Positions 9,372 through 18,282 are shown, counted from the first letter of the stretch. The stretch: 64,000 bases of DNA from UBA1141 sp963665155 (GCA_963665155.2 OY761986.2:372001-436000); one strand, 5' to 3'. Notes: a model not told the origin generated them from the sequence alone. Numbers and translations are program-made.

Positions 9372-9723
9372 CCCGACACAAAGACGGAGCCTAAGTCTCG
9401 TCTAAGTTGACTATTGGGCTAAGCCGATTACTCGCCATCAATATGTGGACCGCATTGCCTAGGGTTTTGCGGTCCCATTTGGCGAAATACCGAGATACTC
9501 GTTGCGCCCGTGGCCTACCGATCCGGTCGCGGATGCATACTGGTGTTTGATCAATCATCCGTCGAAAGGGTCGAAACCCAATCGCAATGGTCCGCCCACT
9601 CCTAAGAACGGGGATGTCTCCGGTCTTCGTCAGAAAGACCAATGCCTAAAGCACTGCCCCATTTGCCCCCTGTAATGCTCATGGAATAGCATAGGGTTCA
9701 CAATCCCATCGGGAGCAAGCCCA
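9372..9723. other. Intergenic stretch, no recognised gene
   Basis: A 352-base gap after metK. The only notable open frame is an 83-codon one on the minus strand (9391-9642, TTG start) with a basic, Arg-rich translation that matches no family I recognise and lacks a clear ribosome binding site. It may be a decayed fragment. I see no clear terminator for the metK transcript. Confidence 0.5.
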
Positions 9724-10143
9724 TTGATAACAAACTCTATGCCAGGGCCCCAGGACTTCGAGGGCGTCATGCACCGGACAATCCGACTGGTGGGTGCCAA
9801 CGTTCCTCGGGCGACACTCCAAAAAGTAGCGGAGCTACTCCAAACCCTGCGCTGGGAATTTAAAGATTACGGCGTCAATCTTTATTTCCTGGTCAACAAC
9901 AACGGTAGTGTCGACTGTGCCACCGAATGGTCGGGTAAGGTCGATGGCGTGATTACCATGAACGCCTCGACATTTCACGATGCTGCCTACGGTAAAGCGA
10001 ACTTGGGTACTGCCATGCTAATGGGTAAGATTCGCATCCAAGGCATCTCTCCCATCAAATTGGGCAAGTTCAATTCATTGTTAAAACCGTTCCTGGATAG
10101 TTATCGTCAGGCGTGCGGCGAGTTGTATGACCCCGCAGGGTGA
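9724..10143 (+). CDS. SCP2 sterol-carrier-domain protein
   Basis: A 139-residue protein with the pattern of an SCP2 lipid-binding domain: a central strand region ending in GVITMNASTFHDAAYGKANLG, and the typical GKIRIQGISPIKLGKFNSLL followed by a C-terminal helix. SCP2 folds bind hydrophobic ligands such as fatty acyl groups or sterol-like molecules in a tunnel; no catalytic residues are expected. The start is taken as TTG with GGGAG about nine bases upstream; an ATG five codons later is an alternative. The stop overlaps the start of the next gene by 17 bases, so the two are translationally coupled. Confidence 0.75.
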   Translation: MITNSMPGPQDFEGVMHRTIRLVGANVPRATLQKVAELLQTLRWEFKDYGVNLYFLVNNNGSVDCATEWSGKVDGVITMNASTFHDAAYGKANLGTAMLMGKIRIQGISPIKLGKFNSLLKPFLDSYRQACGELYDPAG

Positions 10144-11155
10144 GCCCCGGTACGTGCAGGAGGCCGAGGGTGACCTCGGCGCACTTGAAAGTAAACATGT
10201 TGCGATAATCGGTTACGGCAACTTGGGTCGACCTCTTGCATTAAACCTTAGGGACAGCGGTGTAGCGCCGATTACAGTGGCTGATTTGCCTGGCTCGGCT
10301 TGGGCGCAGGCTTTGGCCGATGGCTTTGCTGTGAAGCCGGTGGCGTCGGCAACGGCATGTGGAGAAATCGTTTTCATCTTACTGCCCGACGAGCTAGCTG
10401 CGGCAATATATCAAAACGAAATTGCTCCATCCCTTGCGCCGGGATCGGCGATTGTCTTCGCATCGGGTTTCAACCTCGCTTTCAGAAAGATTTGTCCTGC
10501 CTCGAACCTGGACGTTTTGTTGCTTGCTCCACGTATGATGGGCTCGGCAATCCGAGGAATGTACCGCAACGGTTTGGGTTTCCCTTCCTTCGTTTCCTTG
10601 GAGCAGGATGCTACCGGCACGGGATGGAGAGTGCTGTGTGCTCTGGCGAAAGCTGTTGGATCATTGCGGGCGGGTGCCTTGACCGTTAGTGCCGTTCAAG
10701 AAGCCCAGTTGGACCTTTTCGTGGAGCAGACTGTTGGACCGGATCTGGCCAGTGCTATTCTCACCGCTTTCCAGGTCGGTGTGGATGCGGGTTTGCCGCC
10801 CGAAGCATTGCTCCTCGAGTTATATATGTCCGGGGAGATGGCCACAACTTTCCAGACCATGGCCGACATGGGGTTTTTCCAGCAGGTGAAACAACACGGA
10901 TTTGCGGCGGCATACGGCGGTATGATCCGGTTTATGGGTTTGGACCGCGAGACGCGCGCTCAGGACTATAAAAAGGTACTCCAGGAAATCACCCATGGTG
11001 ATTTCGCCAATGCTCTTGGCGAGGAAGTCGAGGCCGGGTTTCCATCCCAACCACTGCTGGATGAAATGCTCGATGGCAACAACCCCATCAGCCAGGCCGA
11101 GGACCGGCTACGAAAGTCCATGCGATTGGGAGACTCTGGCAAAAAAACGAACTAA
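10127..11155 (+). CDS. Ketol-acid reductoisomerase-like protein, probably not a true IlvC
   Basis: A 342-residue protein that follows the class I ketol-acid reductoisomerase (IlvC) layout. It has an NAD(P)-binding Rossmann domain with IIGYGNLGRPLALNLRDSG and VFILLPDELAAAIYQNEIAP, then a helical C-terminal domain with LDLFVEQTVGPDLASAIL. The length matches IlvC. Several residues normally needed for catalysis differ: the usual AHGFN is ASGFN (His to Ser), APKGPG is APRMMG (Lys to Arg with loss of GPG), and the second metal-binding Glu of the C-terminal domain is not at its expected position. The Asp and Glu of the LDLFVEQ helix are kept. I infer a paralog with altered substrate or no isomerase activity. 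The overlap with the SCP2 gene suggests a hydrophobic substrate or joint role. Confidence 0.7.
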   Translation: MTPQGEPRYVQEAEGDLGALESKHVAIIGYGNLGRPLALNLRDSGVAPITVADLPGSAWAQALADGFAVKPVASATACGEIVFILLPDELAAAIYQNEIAPSLAPGSAIVFASGFNLAFRKICPASNLDVLLLAPRMMGSAIRGMYRNGLGFPSFVSLEQDATGTGWRVLCALAKAVGSLRAGALTVSAVQEAQLDLFVEQTVGPDLASAILTAFQVGVDAGLPPEALLLELYMSGEMATTFQTMADMGFFQQVKQHGFAAAYGGMIRFMGLDRETRAQDYKKVLQEITHGDFANALGEEVEAGFPSQPLLDEMLDGNNPISQAEDRLRKSMRLGDSGKKTN

Positions 11156-11632
11156 GGCAATGTGATACCTTCATCGCTGGCCAAAGTCCGGCTTGGCACG
11201 CCGCCCTTGTCTTGAGCCTACAAGATCACAGCGATCCTCACACCTAATACCGCAGCGCTGGCTAGTTGAAATTCATCCACCAACTCAATCCCTCTTTGAT
11301 CGCCAACTTGATCCCAAATCCCAGACAATAGCATTTTGTTCTTGTGGGAATCTTGTCCGCGGGTAACAGAATTACTGAGGCAACAGGCTTCCATTTTTAT
11401 GTTTCGTCGATACACCGTCATCCGACATCCTCTTGAGAACGTCTACACGCCCCGGTTTAAGCCGACTTTTTGTGCTGACCTGAAGGGCGGTTTGCGATCG
11501 CAAGAGTAGCCCTACGTTCCTGAAATTGCTGATTTGGGAGAAGCCTCCAAATGGTGGTTGCCCGACTAATAATCTATAATCAACCGGAACACTCCAGCAA
11601 CAAAAGATGTAACCCTAAGACTAGGAGCCACC
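11156..11632. other. Intergenic stretch without recognised gene
   Basis: A 477-base gap before the phosphohexomutase gene. A 67-codon minus-strand frame (11218-11421) has no recognisable motif or ribosome binding site and is not called. A TATAAT hexamer at 11575-11580 is the best candidate -10 box for the downstream gene. Confidence 0.5.
11575..11580 (+). promoter_or_regulatory. Candidate -10 box upstream of the phosphohexomutase gene
   Basis: A perfect TATAAT lies 52 bases before the ATG at 11633. The matching -35 region (TGGTGG at 11552-11557, 17-base spacer) is weak, so only the -10 box is suggestive. Confidence 0.35.
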
Positions 11633-13048
11633 ATGACCACTAAAATACGTTTTGGCACCGACGGATGGCGAGCCGTTATTGCCGAAGACTTCACCTTTGA
11701 AAACGTGGCCCGCTGCGCCCAAGGCCTGGCCGATTATCTAAAGTCTAGGGGGACTTTCGCCCGAGGCTTGGTAGTGGGATATGACACCAGGTTTCTGTCT
11801 CGAAATTTTGCCGAAACCGTTGCCAGCGTCTGCGCCGGGAACGGCATGCCAGTATTCTTGTGCGAGAAAGCTGCACCCACCCCGGTGGTCAGTTTCAACG
11901 TGCTCCACAGCCAAGCGGCCGGAGCCGTGATAATTACGGCCAGCCATAATCCAGGAATCTGGAACGGATTTAAATTTAAGCCCGAGTACGCCGGAAGCGC
12001 CACCCAAGAGATCACTGACGACTTGGAAAAAGCCATCGAGACCGCTGTACAACCAAGGTTCACCGACCTGCAATCGGCCCGAAATGACGGCTTGTTAGTT
12101 GACATAAATCCTGACCCGGCTTACTTTCAGCGCATTGAAGAGTTGATCGACCTGACGGCCATCAGGCAAGCGGGGTTGAAGGTATTGGTGGATGCAATGT
12201 TCGGCGCGGGTGGTGGCTACATCCCTGCCATATTGGCTGGTGGCGCCACTGCGGTAGATGAGATGCATGGCCTGCCAAACCCGGCCTTCCCTGGAATGGA
12301 GCAACCGGAGCCCATTGGCCACAACCTTACTGGCCTAATGAAGCGAATTCCCGATGAAGGTTTCTCTTTGGGACTGGCTTTGGATGGCGATGCCGACCGT
12401 CTGGGAGTGGTGGACGAAAAGGGCCAGTTTATTACTACGCTTGAAGTGTTTTCATTGTTGGCCCTGTACCTCTTGGAGAGCAAAGGATTACGAGGGGCGC
12501 TGGTGAAGGGCGTCACCTCCTCTATGATGCTCAACAAACTCGGCATCAAATTTGGCGTCGATGTCCACGAAATGAAGGTCGGATTCAAGCACATCGGCCC
12601 CAAGATGTCGGAGGTGGATGCGTTGATGGGGGGAGAAGAAAGCGGCGGTTTTGCTTTCCGAGGTCACATTCCCGAGCGGGATGGAATTCTCAGTGGCTTG
12701 TACTTTTTAGAGTACATGGCCCGAAGCGGGAGATCCCCATCGGAACTCATAGACGAACTGTTTGGCCAAGTGGGTTCCCACTATTTTAATAGAAGGGACG
12801 TTAGCTTCGATCCCGGGGAATGGGAGAGAATCAGTGCATTGCTGCGCAGTGAGAACCTGACAGAATTGGCTGGAATGACCGTGCGGAGCACCGACGAGAT
12901 TGACGGCAGGCGACTGTTCTTCGATGATGCCTGGCTGGCCTCCAGGTTCTCGGGAACGGAGCCGCTGCTGCGAATCTATGCCGAGGCGGACCACCCTGAC
13001 AAGGTGGAATCGTTAATCGACGCAGCAGCAGAGTACCTCGGGGTTTAG
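11633..13048 (+). CDS. Phosphoglucomutase/phosphomannomutase family protein
   Basis: A 471-residue alpha-D-phosphohexomutase. All four functional loops are present: the phosphoserine loop TASHNPGIWNGFK near residue 105, the metal-binding DGDADRLG near 255, the sugar-specificity loop GGEESGGF near 335, and the phosphate-binding RFSGTEPLLRIYAE near the C-terminus. Such enzymes interconvert hexose 1- and 6-phosphates for cell-wall and glycogen precursors. Which hexose (glucose, mannose or glucosamine) cannot be settled from the loops alone, so no symbol is given. AGGAG precedes the ATG. It converges with the ribosomal cluster, whose last gene ends 45 bases away. Confidence 0.9.
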   Translation: MTTKIRFGTDGWRAVIAEDFTFENVARCAQGLADYLKSRGTFARGLVVGYDTRFLSRNFAETVASVCAGNGMPVFLCEKAAPTPVVSFNVLHSQAAGAVIITASHNPGIWNGFKFKPEYAGSATQEITDDLEKAIETAVQPRFTDLQSARNDGLLVDINPDPAYFQRIEELIDLTAIRQAGLKVLVDAMFGAGGGYIPAILAGGATAVDEMHGLPNPAFPGMEQPEPIGHNLTGLMKRIPDEGFSLGLALDGDADRLGVVDEKGQFITTLEVFSLLALYLLESKGLRGALVKGVTSSMMLNKLGIKFGVDVHEMKVGFKHIGPKMSEVDALMGGEESGGFAFRGHIPERDGILSGLYFLEYMARSGRSPSELIDELFGQVGSHYFNRRDVSFDPGEWERISALLRSENLTELAGMTVRSTDEIDGRRLFFDDAWLASRFSGTEPLLRIYAEADHPDKVESLIDAAAEYLGV

Positions 13049-13092
13049 GCCTACCTGGTTTGGTACTGTAACCGAAAAACCGCCAGCCAGGT

Positions 13093-13503
13093 CTAACGCT
13101 TGGTGTATTGAGGGGCTCGCCTAGCTCGTTTCAACCCGTATTTCTTGCTTTCTTTAATACGTGCGTCCCGGGTGATCCACCCGGCGCGGCGAAGTTCTGG
13201 CTTCAAGGCTTCATCGTAGACGACTAAGGCCCTGGATATGCCATGGCGAATCGCTTCGGCTTGGGAATTTACCCCACCGCCCAGCACCCGTACAACCACT
13301 CTGAACCGGTTTACAGTGTCGCTAACTCTAAACGGCTCGTTGATTATTCGTTGCCACGGTGCCCAGTTGAAGTACTCGTCCATAGGCTTGCCGTTGACCA
13401 GTATCGGGCCGCCTTCGTCCAAGTATAGACGCACCTTGGCGATGGACGTCTTACGTTTCCCCGTTCCGTAGAAGTATTCCTGTTGAGCTGGAGCCTGTAC
13501 CAA
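13093..13503 (-). CDS. rpsI: 30S ribosomal protein S9
   Basis: A 136-residue S9, recognised by YGTGKRKTSIAKVRLY near the start, GGGVNSQAEAIRHGISRAL in the middle, and the basic C-terminal KKYGLKRARRAPQYTKR that reaches toward the P-site tRNA. The start appears to be TTG (13501-13503), just after AGGGTAGGT. It is the last gene of the ribosomal cluster and follows rplM by 38 bases; rplM-rpsI pairing is the standard bacterial arrangement. Confidence 0.95.
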   Translation of the reverse strand: MVQAPAQQEYFYGTGKRKTSIAKVRLYLDEGGPILVNGKPMDEYFNWAPWQRIINEPFRVSDTVNRFRVVVRVLGGGVNSQAEAIRHGISRALVVYDEALKPELRRAGWITRDARIKESKKYGLKRARRAPQYTKR

Positions 13504-13541
13504 GTTATTTACCTACCCTTAGTTTCGTTTTGCCAACCCAG

Positions 13542-13994
13542 TTAGGTTGTCGGTTCGCTAACCTCAGCTTGATCTTTGACCTGGGCTTGGTGGGGATGCT
13601 CCCCTCCGGCAAAGACCTTCAAGCGCCGGAGCATCTGGCGCCCTTGGTGGTTGCGGGGCAACATACCTTTGACCGCCAGGGTGATGACGCGCTCGGGATG
13701 GTTCTCAAGCACGTCCCGTAGTTTAAAGCTCTTGAGGTTTCCAACGTAGCCGCTGTGGCGGTAGTAGGTCTTCTGCAGTAGTTTTTTCCCGGTTACCCTG
13801 ATCCGAGATGCGTTCAGTACCACCACAAAGTCACCGGTAAGAGTATGGGCGGTGTAAGAAGGTTTGTCCTTCCCTTGGAGCGCTACTGAAATGTCCCTGG
13901 CAATTCGCCCCAATGTTTGACCTGTGGCGTCCATTACCCGCCACTTGGCCTCTACCTCTCCGGGTTTAGGAAAATATGTGCTAGTTCGTTTCAT
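13542..13994 (-). CDS. rplM: 50S ribosomal protein L13
   Basis: A 150-residue L13, an early-assembling 23S rRNA-binding protein. Visible features: WRVMDATGQTLGRIARDIS near residue 18, HTLTGDFVVVLNA, YYRHSGYVGNLKS and the conserved VKGMLPRNHQGRQMLRRL followed by a short variable tail. Length and order are typical. It precedes rpsI and is about 165 bases after truA. Confidence 0.95.
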   Translation of the reverse strand: MKRTSTYFPKPGEVEAKWRVMDATGQTLGRIARDISVALQGKDKPSYTAHTLTGDFVVVLNASRIRVTGKKLLQKTYYRHSGYVGNLKSFKLRDVLENHPERVITLAVKGMLPRNHQGRQMLRRLKVFAGGEHPHQAQVKDQAEVSEPTT

Positions 13995-14158
13995 GATTGC
14001 CTACACCAAGTTAGCCGACCCTGGAAGTTTCCCAACCGGGTCGGGTTTAATAAGAATAGATTATAGCCTAATAATCCGGGTCGCGTTGGTTAGGTTTACT
14101 CTCAGCCTTAAATGGTATTCGATTGCCGTAAATTCTACCAGTCACTTGGGGAGGAGTC

Positions 14159-15103
14159 TTAGTCTCCTACTTGGGAACCGGCCGGGCTGTCGTTGTTAAT
14201 TAAGGAATCGTAGTTCACCCGCATCAGGCACAACCCGCGGGCTGGCAATACCGGGGCTTGCACCCCATTGACTGGTTCTCCTTTCAGATATTGCCTAACT
14301 ACAGACTCCGGGCACAGTGACTCCGGGTAGTGTCCCAAGCCCATCTGCACCAAAATAGAGGTAGCCTTCCGGATCTGGTGCCTTAGGAAACCATTGGCCT
14401 CGCATTCCACGATTACGGTGTCTTCTTCTTGCCAAACGTCCCAGCGGTATACGATGCGCACCGCACTTTTCTCTAAGGGATGGCCTGCGGCCAGCGCCCG
14501 GAAATCGTGAACGCCGACAAAACCTTGAGCCGCCTCCGACATTTTCGATACCGTTAACTCTTGCCTGACCCAATGGTGGGTCATACGACGGAGCGGCGAG
14601 GGCCAAGGAGCAACTAGAATTCTGTAGCGATATATCCGGCTGGTTGCGCTCCTACGTGAGTTGAAATCCGCTGAAACATGACTTGCTGATTGAACCTTAA
14701 TATCCGGGGGCAGGTAGTAATTCAGCGCCTTTGGAAACGTCTCCGCCAGATGGCCACTTGAGGTGAGAAAGTCTACTACTTGGCCTTGGGCATGCGTTCC
14801 CGAGTCGGTCCGGCTTGCGCCGCGGACACGGATTTGTTCTCCTGTTAACTTAGCAAGTCCAGTTTCTAATTCACCTTGTATCGTGGGATCGGACGACTGA
14901 AGTTGGAACCCGTGATAGTTGGTTCCATCGTATTCAACAACCAGACATAACCGTCGATAGTTGAGGGTGCTTGCCGTTTGTGCGGGTTCGCACAATGATC
15001 CCGTATCAAGATCGCTGGAGGGCTCAACCTTTGGTTCGGTTCTTGACTCCAACTGTCCTGAAACCTGATTAGACCAACTCGATGATGGCCATTTCCGCTG
15101 CAT
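14159..15103 (-). CDS. truA: tRNA pseudouridine synthase A
   Basis: A 314-residue TruA, which converts uridines 38-40 of the tRNA anticodon arm to pseudouridine. The catalytic Asp lies in GASRTDSGTHAQGQVVDF; other markers are VVEYDGTNYHGFQ at the start of the domain, RSATSRIYRYRI, FVGVHDFRAL, and ANGFLRHQIRKAT near the end. The domain begins only near residue 53; the preceding 50 residues are Ser/Glu/Thr-rich and overlap the end of rplQ by 35 bases, so the true start may be later, for instance at an internal TTG. The rplQ-truA-rplM-rpsI order is common in bacteria. Confidence 0.9.
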   Translation of the reverse strand: MQRKWPSSSWSNQVSGQLESRTEPKVEPSSDLDTGSLCEPAQTASTLNYRRLCLVVEYDGTNYHGFQLQSSDPTIQGELETGLAKLTGEQIRVRGASRTDSGTHAQGQVVDFLTSSGHLAETFPKALNYYLPPDIKVQSASHVSADFNSRRSATSRIYRYRILVAPWPSPLRRMTHHWVRQELTVSKMSEAAQGFVGVHDFRALAAGHPLEKSAVRIVYRWDVWQEEDTVIVECEANGFLRHQIRKATSILVQMGLGHYPESLCPESVVRQYLKGEPVNGVQAPVLPARGLCLMRVNYDSLINNDSPAGSQVGD

Positions 15104-15422
15104 CCCCTTGGCGAGGGCCCAGCTTTATGATCCGGGTGTAACCACCTCGCCGGTCTTCGTACCTGGGAGCCACATCATCAAAAACTTTCTCTACGGTGTT
15201 CTTATCCGGCACCTGGGACAACGCCAATCGGCGGTGATGTAATGTCCCTTTTTTTCCGTGGGTGATCAACTTCTCGGCCACTACCCTGGTTTCTTTGGCC
15301 TTAGCCAGGGTAGTGGTAATCTTCTCATGAAGGATCAATTCGGAAACCAAACCCCGCAATAATGCGATTCGTTGATCCCGGTATCGGCTGAGCTTTCTAC
15401 CTGCTACGCGATGCGATGGCAT
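15069..15422 (-). CDS. rplQ: 50S ribosomal protein L17
   Basis: A 117-residue L17 with the characteristic N-terminus MPSHRVAGRKLSRYRDQR, the VSELILHEKITTTLAKAKE helix region, and the C-terminal GGYTRIIKLGPRQGDAAEMA. The length is typical. It follows rpoA by 11 bases and its stop overlaps truA, indicating one transcript. Confidence 0.95.
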   Translation of the reverse strand: MPSHRVAGRKLSRYRDQRIALLRGLVSELILHEKITTTLAKAKETRVVAEKLITHGKKGTLHHRRLALSQVPDKNTVEKVFDDVAPRYEDRRGGYTRIIKLGPRQGDAAEMAIIELV

Positions 15423-15433
15423 ACCTTTTTGGA

Positions 15434-16627
15434 CTACTCCTCGTCGTCTTCCGCTTCATCGATGTCATCAGACTCATCGTCCCCGTCTGCTTCTTCGTCA
15501 TTCTCGGAAGAATCGTCTTCATTTTCGACCGCCGAATTATCATTCCCGCCAATAAGTTCGCCAATATCATCAGCAGACAAATTGTCCATAGAATCTTCTT
15601 GATCGGGATCGTCCGCGCTCGCCAAGGCAACTGCCGAACCTTCTCCGGCAACACCGCGTTGGGGCGTAATCCCGCGCTCGGCTAGCCTCTCCCGCAGTTC
15701 GACCAGAGATTTTTCGCCGAAGTTTCGAATCTTGAGTAACTCGTCGTCGGGCATTTCCAGAACTTCGCCCACCTTTGTGATATGGGCTCGTTTTAGGCAG
15801 TTTAAGGTTCTGGGTGAAAGATCCAACTTCTCGATGGGGGTTTGGTAAATTTCCGGTGAGACGACCAAAGTTGGCCGTTCCACTCTAACCTCCGCAACTC
15901 GGTCAATGTTAGTGAAGAGGAAAAAGTGGTTGACCAGGTCGTCGGCCGCTTCCCGCACCGCATCCACCGGTTTAATGGTGCCGTCGGTCCAAACTTCCAG
16001 CACCAGCCTCTCATAGTCGGTGATCTGCCCCACCCTGGTACGCTCAACGCTGTAGTTCACCTTTCGCACAGGGCTAAATATAGCGTCTATGGGAAGTACG
16101 CCCAACGGGGGGTTGCTGGTGCCGTCACTCTGGGCCGCCTGTTGGTAGCCTACCCCTTGTTCCACGTTGAACTCGATGGAAAGGTGTGAGTCTTCCGAGT
16201 CCAGAGTGGCAAGCAGGAGTTCCGGATTTACAATCTCAAAATCGCTGGAGGTTGCAATGTCGCCAGCACAAACTCGGCCTTCTCCGGTAACGTCCAGACG
16301 CATCTTCCCAGCCCTTCCCGACTGGGCCCTGATACGGATTCGTTTGATATTCATGAGAAGTTCCATTACTTCTTCTTTAACACCTGGAATGGCCGTGTAT
16401 TCGTGGACAACTTCGTCTATTTTCACCCACGTAATCGCGCTGCCATTGGTGGAGCTAAGAAGAATACGGCGCAGGGGATTGCCTATGGTGAGCCCGAAAC
16501 CTCGCTGGAGGGGCTCTACCGCGATCTTTCCATAATTGTCGTCGGATTCCAGAATGTGGACATCGGGATTTATGGACTCCGACCCACCTTCCGCGGGTGC
16601 GGAAGGGAGGATAATGGTTTCTAACAT
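15434..16627 (-). CDS. rpoA: DNA-directed RNA polymerase alpha subunit with acidic C-terminal tail
   Basis: A 397-residue alpha subunit. The N-terminal dimerisation domain is intact (GFGLTIGNPLRRILLSS near residue 45, then the VHEYTAIPGVKEEVMELLMN region). The C-terminal UP-element-binding domain is also intact (KLDLSPRTLNCLKRAHI, then IRNFGEKSLVELRERLAERG). After residue 326 comes a 71-residue tail almost free of basic residues and very rich in Asp/Glu, ending in an uninterrupted acidic stretch. Ordinary bacterial alpha subunits end near residue 315-330, so this tail is extra. It sits between rpsD and rplQ as usual. Its function is unknown; an effect on promoter-DNA contact or factor binding is speculation. 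Confidence 0.95.
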   Translation of the reverse strand: MLETIILPSAPAEGGSESINPDVHILESDDNYGKIAVEPLQRGFGLTIGNPLRRILLSSTNGSAITWVKIDEVVHEYTAIPGVKEEVMELLMNIKRIRIRAQSGRAGKMRLDVTGEGRVCAGDIATSSDFEIVNPELLLATLDSEDSHLSIEFNVEQGVGYQQAAQSDGTSNPPLGVLPIDAIFSPVRKVNYSVERTRVGQITDYERLVLEVWTDGTIKPVDAVREAADDLVNHFFLFTNIDRVAEVRVERPTLVVSPEIYQTPIEKLDLSPRTLNCLKRAHITKVGEVLEMPDDELLKIRNFGEKSLVELRERLAERGITPQRGVAGEGSAVALASADDPDQEDSMDNLSADDIGELIGGNDNSAVENEDDSSENDEEADGDDESDDIDEAEDDEE

Positions 16628-16635
16628 CTGGTTTT

Positions 16636-17262
16636 CTACCTCGAGTAAAACTCTACAATCAATCGGGAGTCTATGGTCTTCTGCAGGTCCTCATCGGATG
16701 GAAGGGACATTACCCGACCGCTCATCTCGGATTGATTCAAGTCGAGCCACGCCGGAACAGGCCTTTTGGGAATGCCATCGGTGCGCTCTTTAAAGAAATC
16801 TGTGGATTTTATCGACTCCTTCCAGGCAATTTCATCTCCGATTTTGACTAGATAGGATGCTATGTCGGTTTTCGTGCCATTGATTCGGAAGTGACCGTGG
16901 TTCACAATCTGCCGAGCCTGTTTTCGCGAGTCCGCGAAACCCAGCACGAAAATGACGTTGTCTAGCCGTCGCTCCAGCGTACGCAGAAGGTTCAAACCAG
17001 TTATACCTGGGGTGTTAAAAGCGTCGGCCATGTAACGCCTGAACTGGGACTCATACACGCCATAGATGTATTTGGCTTTTTGCTTCTCAAGAAGATGAAC
17101 CCCGTAATCGGAAGGCCTCCGGCGTCGGCGGCTCTGATCACCTGGGGTGGTTCGGCGTCTTTCGAAAGCGCAACGGGGCGTAAAACATCGATCGCCCTTC
17201 AGGAATAATTTTTCTCCGGCCCTGCGGCACAAACGGCAGGATGGTCCTGTGTATCTACCCAT
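16636..17262 (-). CDS. rpsD: 30S ribosomal protein S4
   Basis: A 208-residue S4, a primary 16S rRNA-binding protein. The N-terminal segment carries four Cys (CRLCRRAGEKLF, then RCFTPRC), the zinc-binding variant of S4. The S4 RNA-binding domain is seen at LERRLDNVIFVLGFADSRK and ARQIVNHGHFRINGTKTDI. Length and position between rpsK and rpoA are normal. Confidence 0.95.
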   Translation of the reverse strand: MGRYTGPSCRLCRRAGEKLFLKGDRCFTPRCAFERRRTTPGDQSRRRRRPSDYGVHLLEKQKAKYIYGVYESQFRRYMADAFNTPGITGLNLLRTLERRLDNVIFVLGFADSRKQARQIVNHGHFRINGTKTDIASYLVKIGDEIAWKESIKSTDFFKERTDGIPKRPVPAWLDLNQSEMSGRVMSLPSDEDLQKTIDSRLIVEFYSR

Positions 17263-17273
17263 CTATTTGTTTC

Positions 17274-17657
17274 CTACACTCTTCTTCGTTTCGGTGGCCT
17301 GCAGCCATTGTGGGGAATGGGCGTCACGTCGCGGATGCTGGTGACGACCAGTCCGGCGCCCTGCAAAGACCGTATCGCCGCTTCTCGTCCGGCTCCCGGT
17401 CCTTTGATCATAACGTCAACTTGGCGTAATCCTTGGTCCATTCCACGGCGAGCTACTTGCTCGCCAGCCCTTTGGGCAGCGAATGCCGTGCCTTTGCGGG
17501 AACCTTTGAAACCGACGGTCCCGGCGCTGGCGGAGGCTATTACGCTACCTTGAGGGTCCGTGATGCTAATTAAGGTGTTGTTGAACGTGGAATATATGTA
17601 TGCACGCCCATGGGGCACATTGCGGCGTTCGCGTCTTCTTGTTCTAGGTCTTGCCAT
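17274..17657 (-). CDS. rpsK: 30S ribosomal protein S11
   Basis: A 127-residue S11 of the 30S platform. Seen: GRAYIYSTFNNTLISITDP, the conserved GFKGSRKGTAFAAQRAGE, and the end RDVTPIPHNGCRPPKRRRV. Length and order (rpsM-rpsK-rpsD) are standard. Confidence 0.96.
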   Translation of the reverse strand: MARPRTRRRERRNVPHGRAYIYSTFNNTLISITDPQGSVIASASAGTVGFKGSRKGTAFAAQRAGEQVARRGMDQGLRQVDVMIKGPGAGREAAIRSLQGAGLVVTSIRDVTPIPHNGCRPPKRRRV

Positions 17658-17692
17658 AAATCTTACCTACTTCCTGATCCAGCATTATGGGT

Positions 17693-18085
17693 TTACTTCT
17701 TAGCGCCGGTGCGGCGTCCGCGGCCAGCAACGGTGCGGCGGGGGCCTTTCCTAGTGCGGGCATTAGTGCGAGTCCGCTGTCCGTGAGCCGGCAGGCCACG
17801 GCGATGACGGAGCCCCCTATAGGAGCCTATTTCGATGAGGCGGCGGATATTCTGATTTACCTCACGCCGTAAGTCGCCCTCGGCCAGGTACTCTCGGTCA
17901 ACCAACTCACGAATCCTGTCCACTTGGGCTTCGGTGAGTTCATTCATCCTTGGTGGCATGTCAGGATCAATGTCCGCTTTGATTAGGATTTCATTAGCAA
18001 TGGACGGTCCAACGCCGTATATACTGCGAAGTGCAACGTGGGCTTTCTTGCGGTCCGGCACGTCTACGCCTGCGATTCTAACCAA
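17693..18085 (-). CDS. rpsM: 30S ribosomal protein S13
   Basis: A 130-residue S13 from the head of the small subunit. Seen: RIAGVDVPDRKKAHVALRSI at the start, YGVGPSIANEI, the central RRLIEIGSYRGLRHRRGLP, and the Arg/Thr-rich end RTRTNARTRKGPRRTVAGR. Typical length. The gap to rpmJ is 83 bases. Confidence 0.96.
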   Translation of the reverse strand: MVRIAGVDVPDRKKAHVALRSIYGVGPSIANEILIKADIDPDMPPRMNELTEAQVDRIRELVDREYLAEGDLRREVNQNIRRLIEIGSYRGLRHRRGLPAHGQRTRTNARTRKGPRRTVAGRGRRTGAKK

Positions 18086-18168
18086 TTGATTCCTCCTCTA
18101 AGCTGGGGCAACAATTAACTGGGGCAACTAATGAGGACGCCCGCTATTTGCCAGGCCTATACCCCCGG

Positions 18169-18282
18169 TTAACCCTGCCTCTGGGAATGCCTGGGATTGG
18201 TGCAAATTATTCTCACCACTCCCTTACGCTTGATGACGCGGCACTTATCGCACCGCGGCTTTACAGATGCGGAAACTTTCAC
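18169..18282 (-). CDS. rpmJ: 50S ribosomal protein L36
   Basis: A 37-residue protein found by reading the gap between rpsM and infA. The translation begins MKVSASVKPRCDKCRVIKR and ends CTNPRHSQRQG, the zinc-binding (Cys-x2-Cys, Cys, His) form of L36. The start is GTG at 18280-18282, with AGGA eight bases upstream. Length and position (infA-rpmJ-rpsM) are exactly those of other bacteria. Confidence 0.95.
   Translation of the reverse strand: MKVSASVKPRCDKCRVIKRKGVVRIICTNPRHSQRQG

Noticed and set aside
11218..11421. 67-codon minus-strand frame before the phosphohexomutase gene
   Set aside because: No motif, no ribosome binding site and no support from context.
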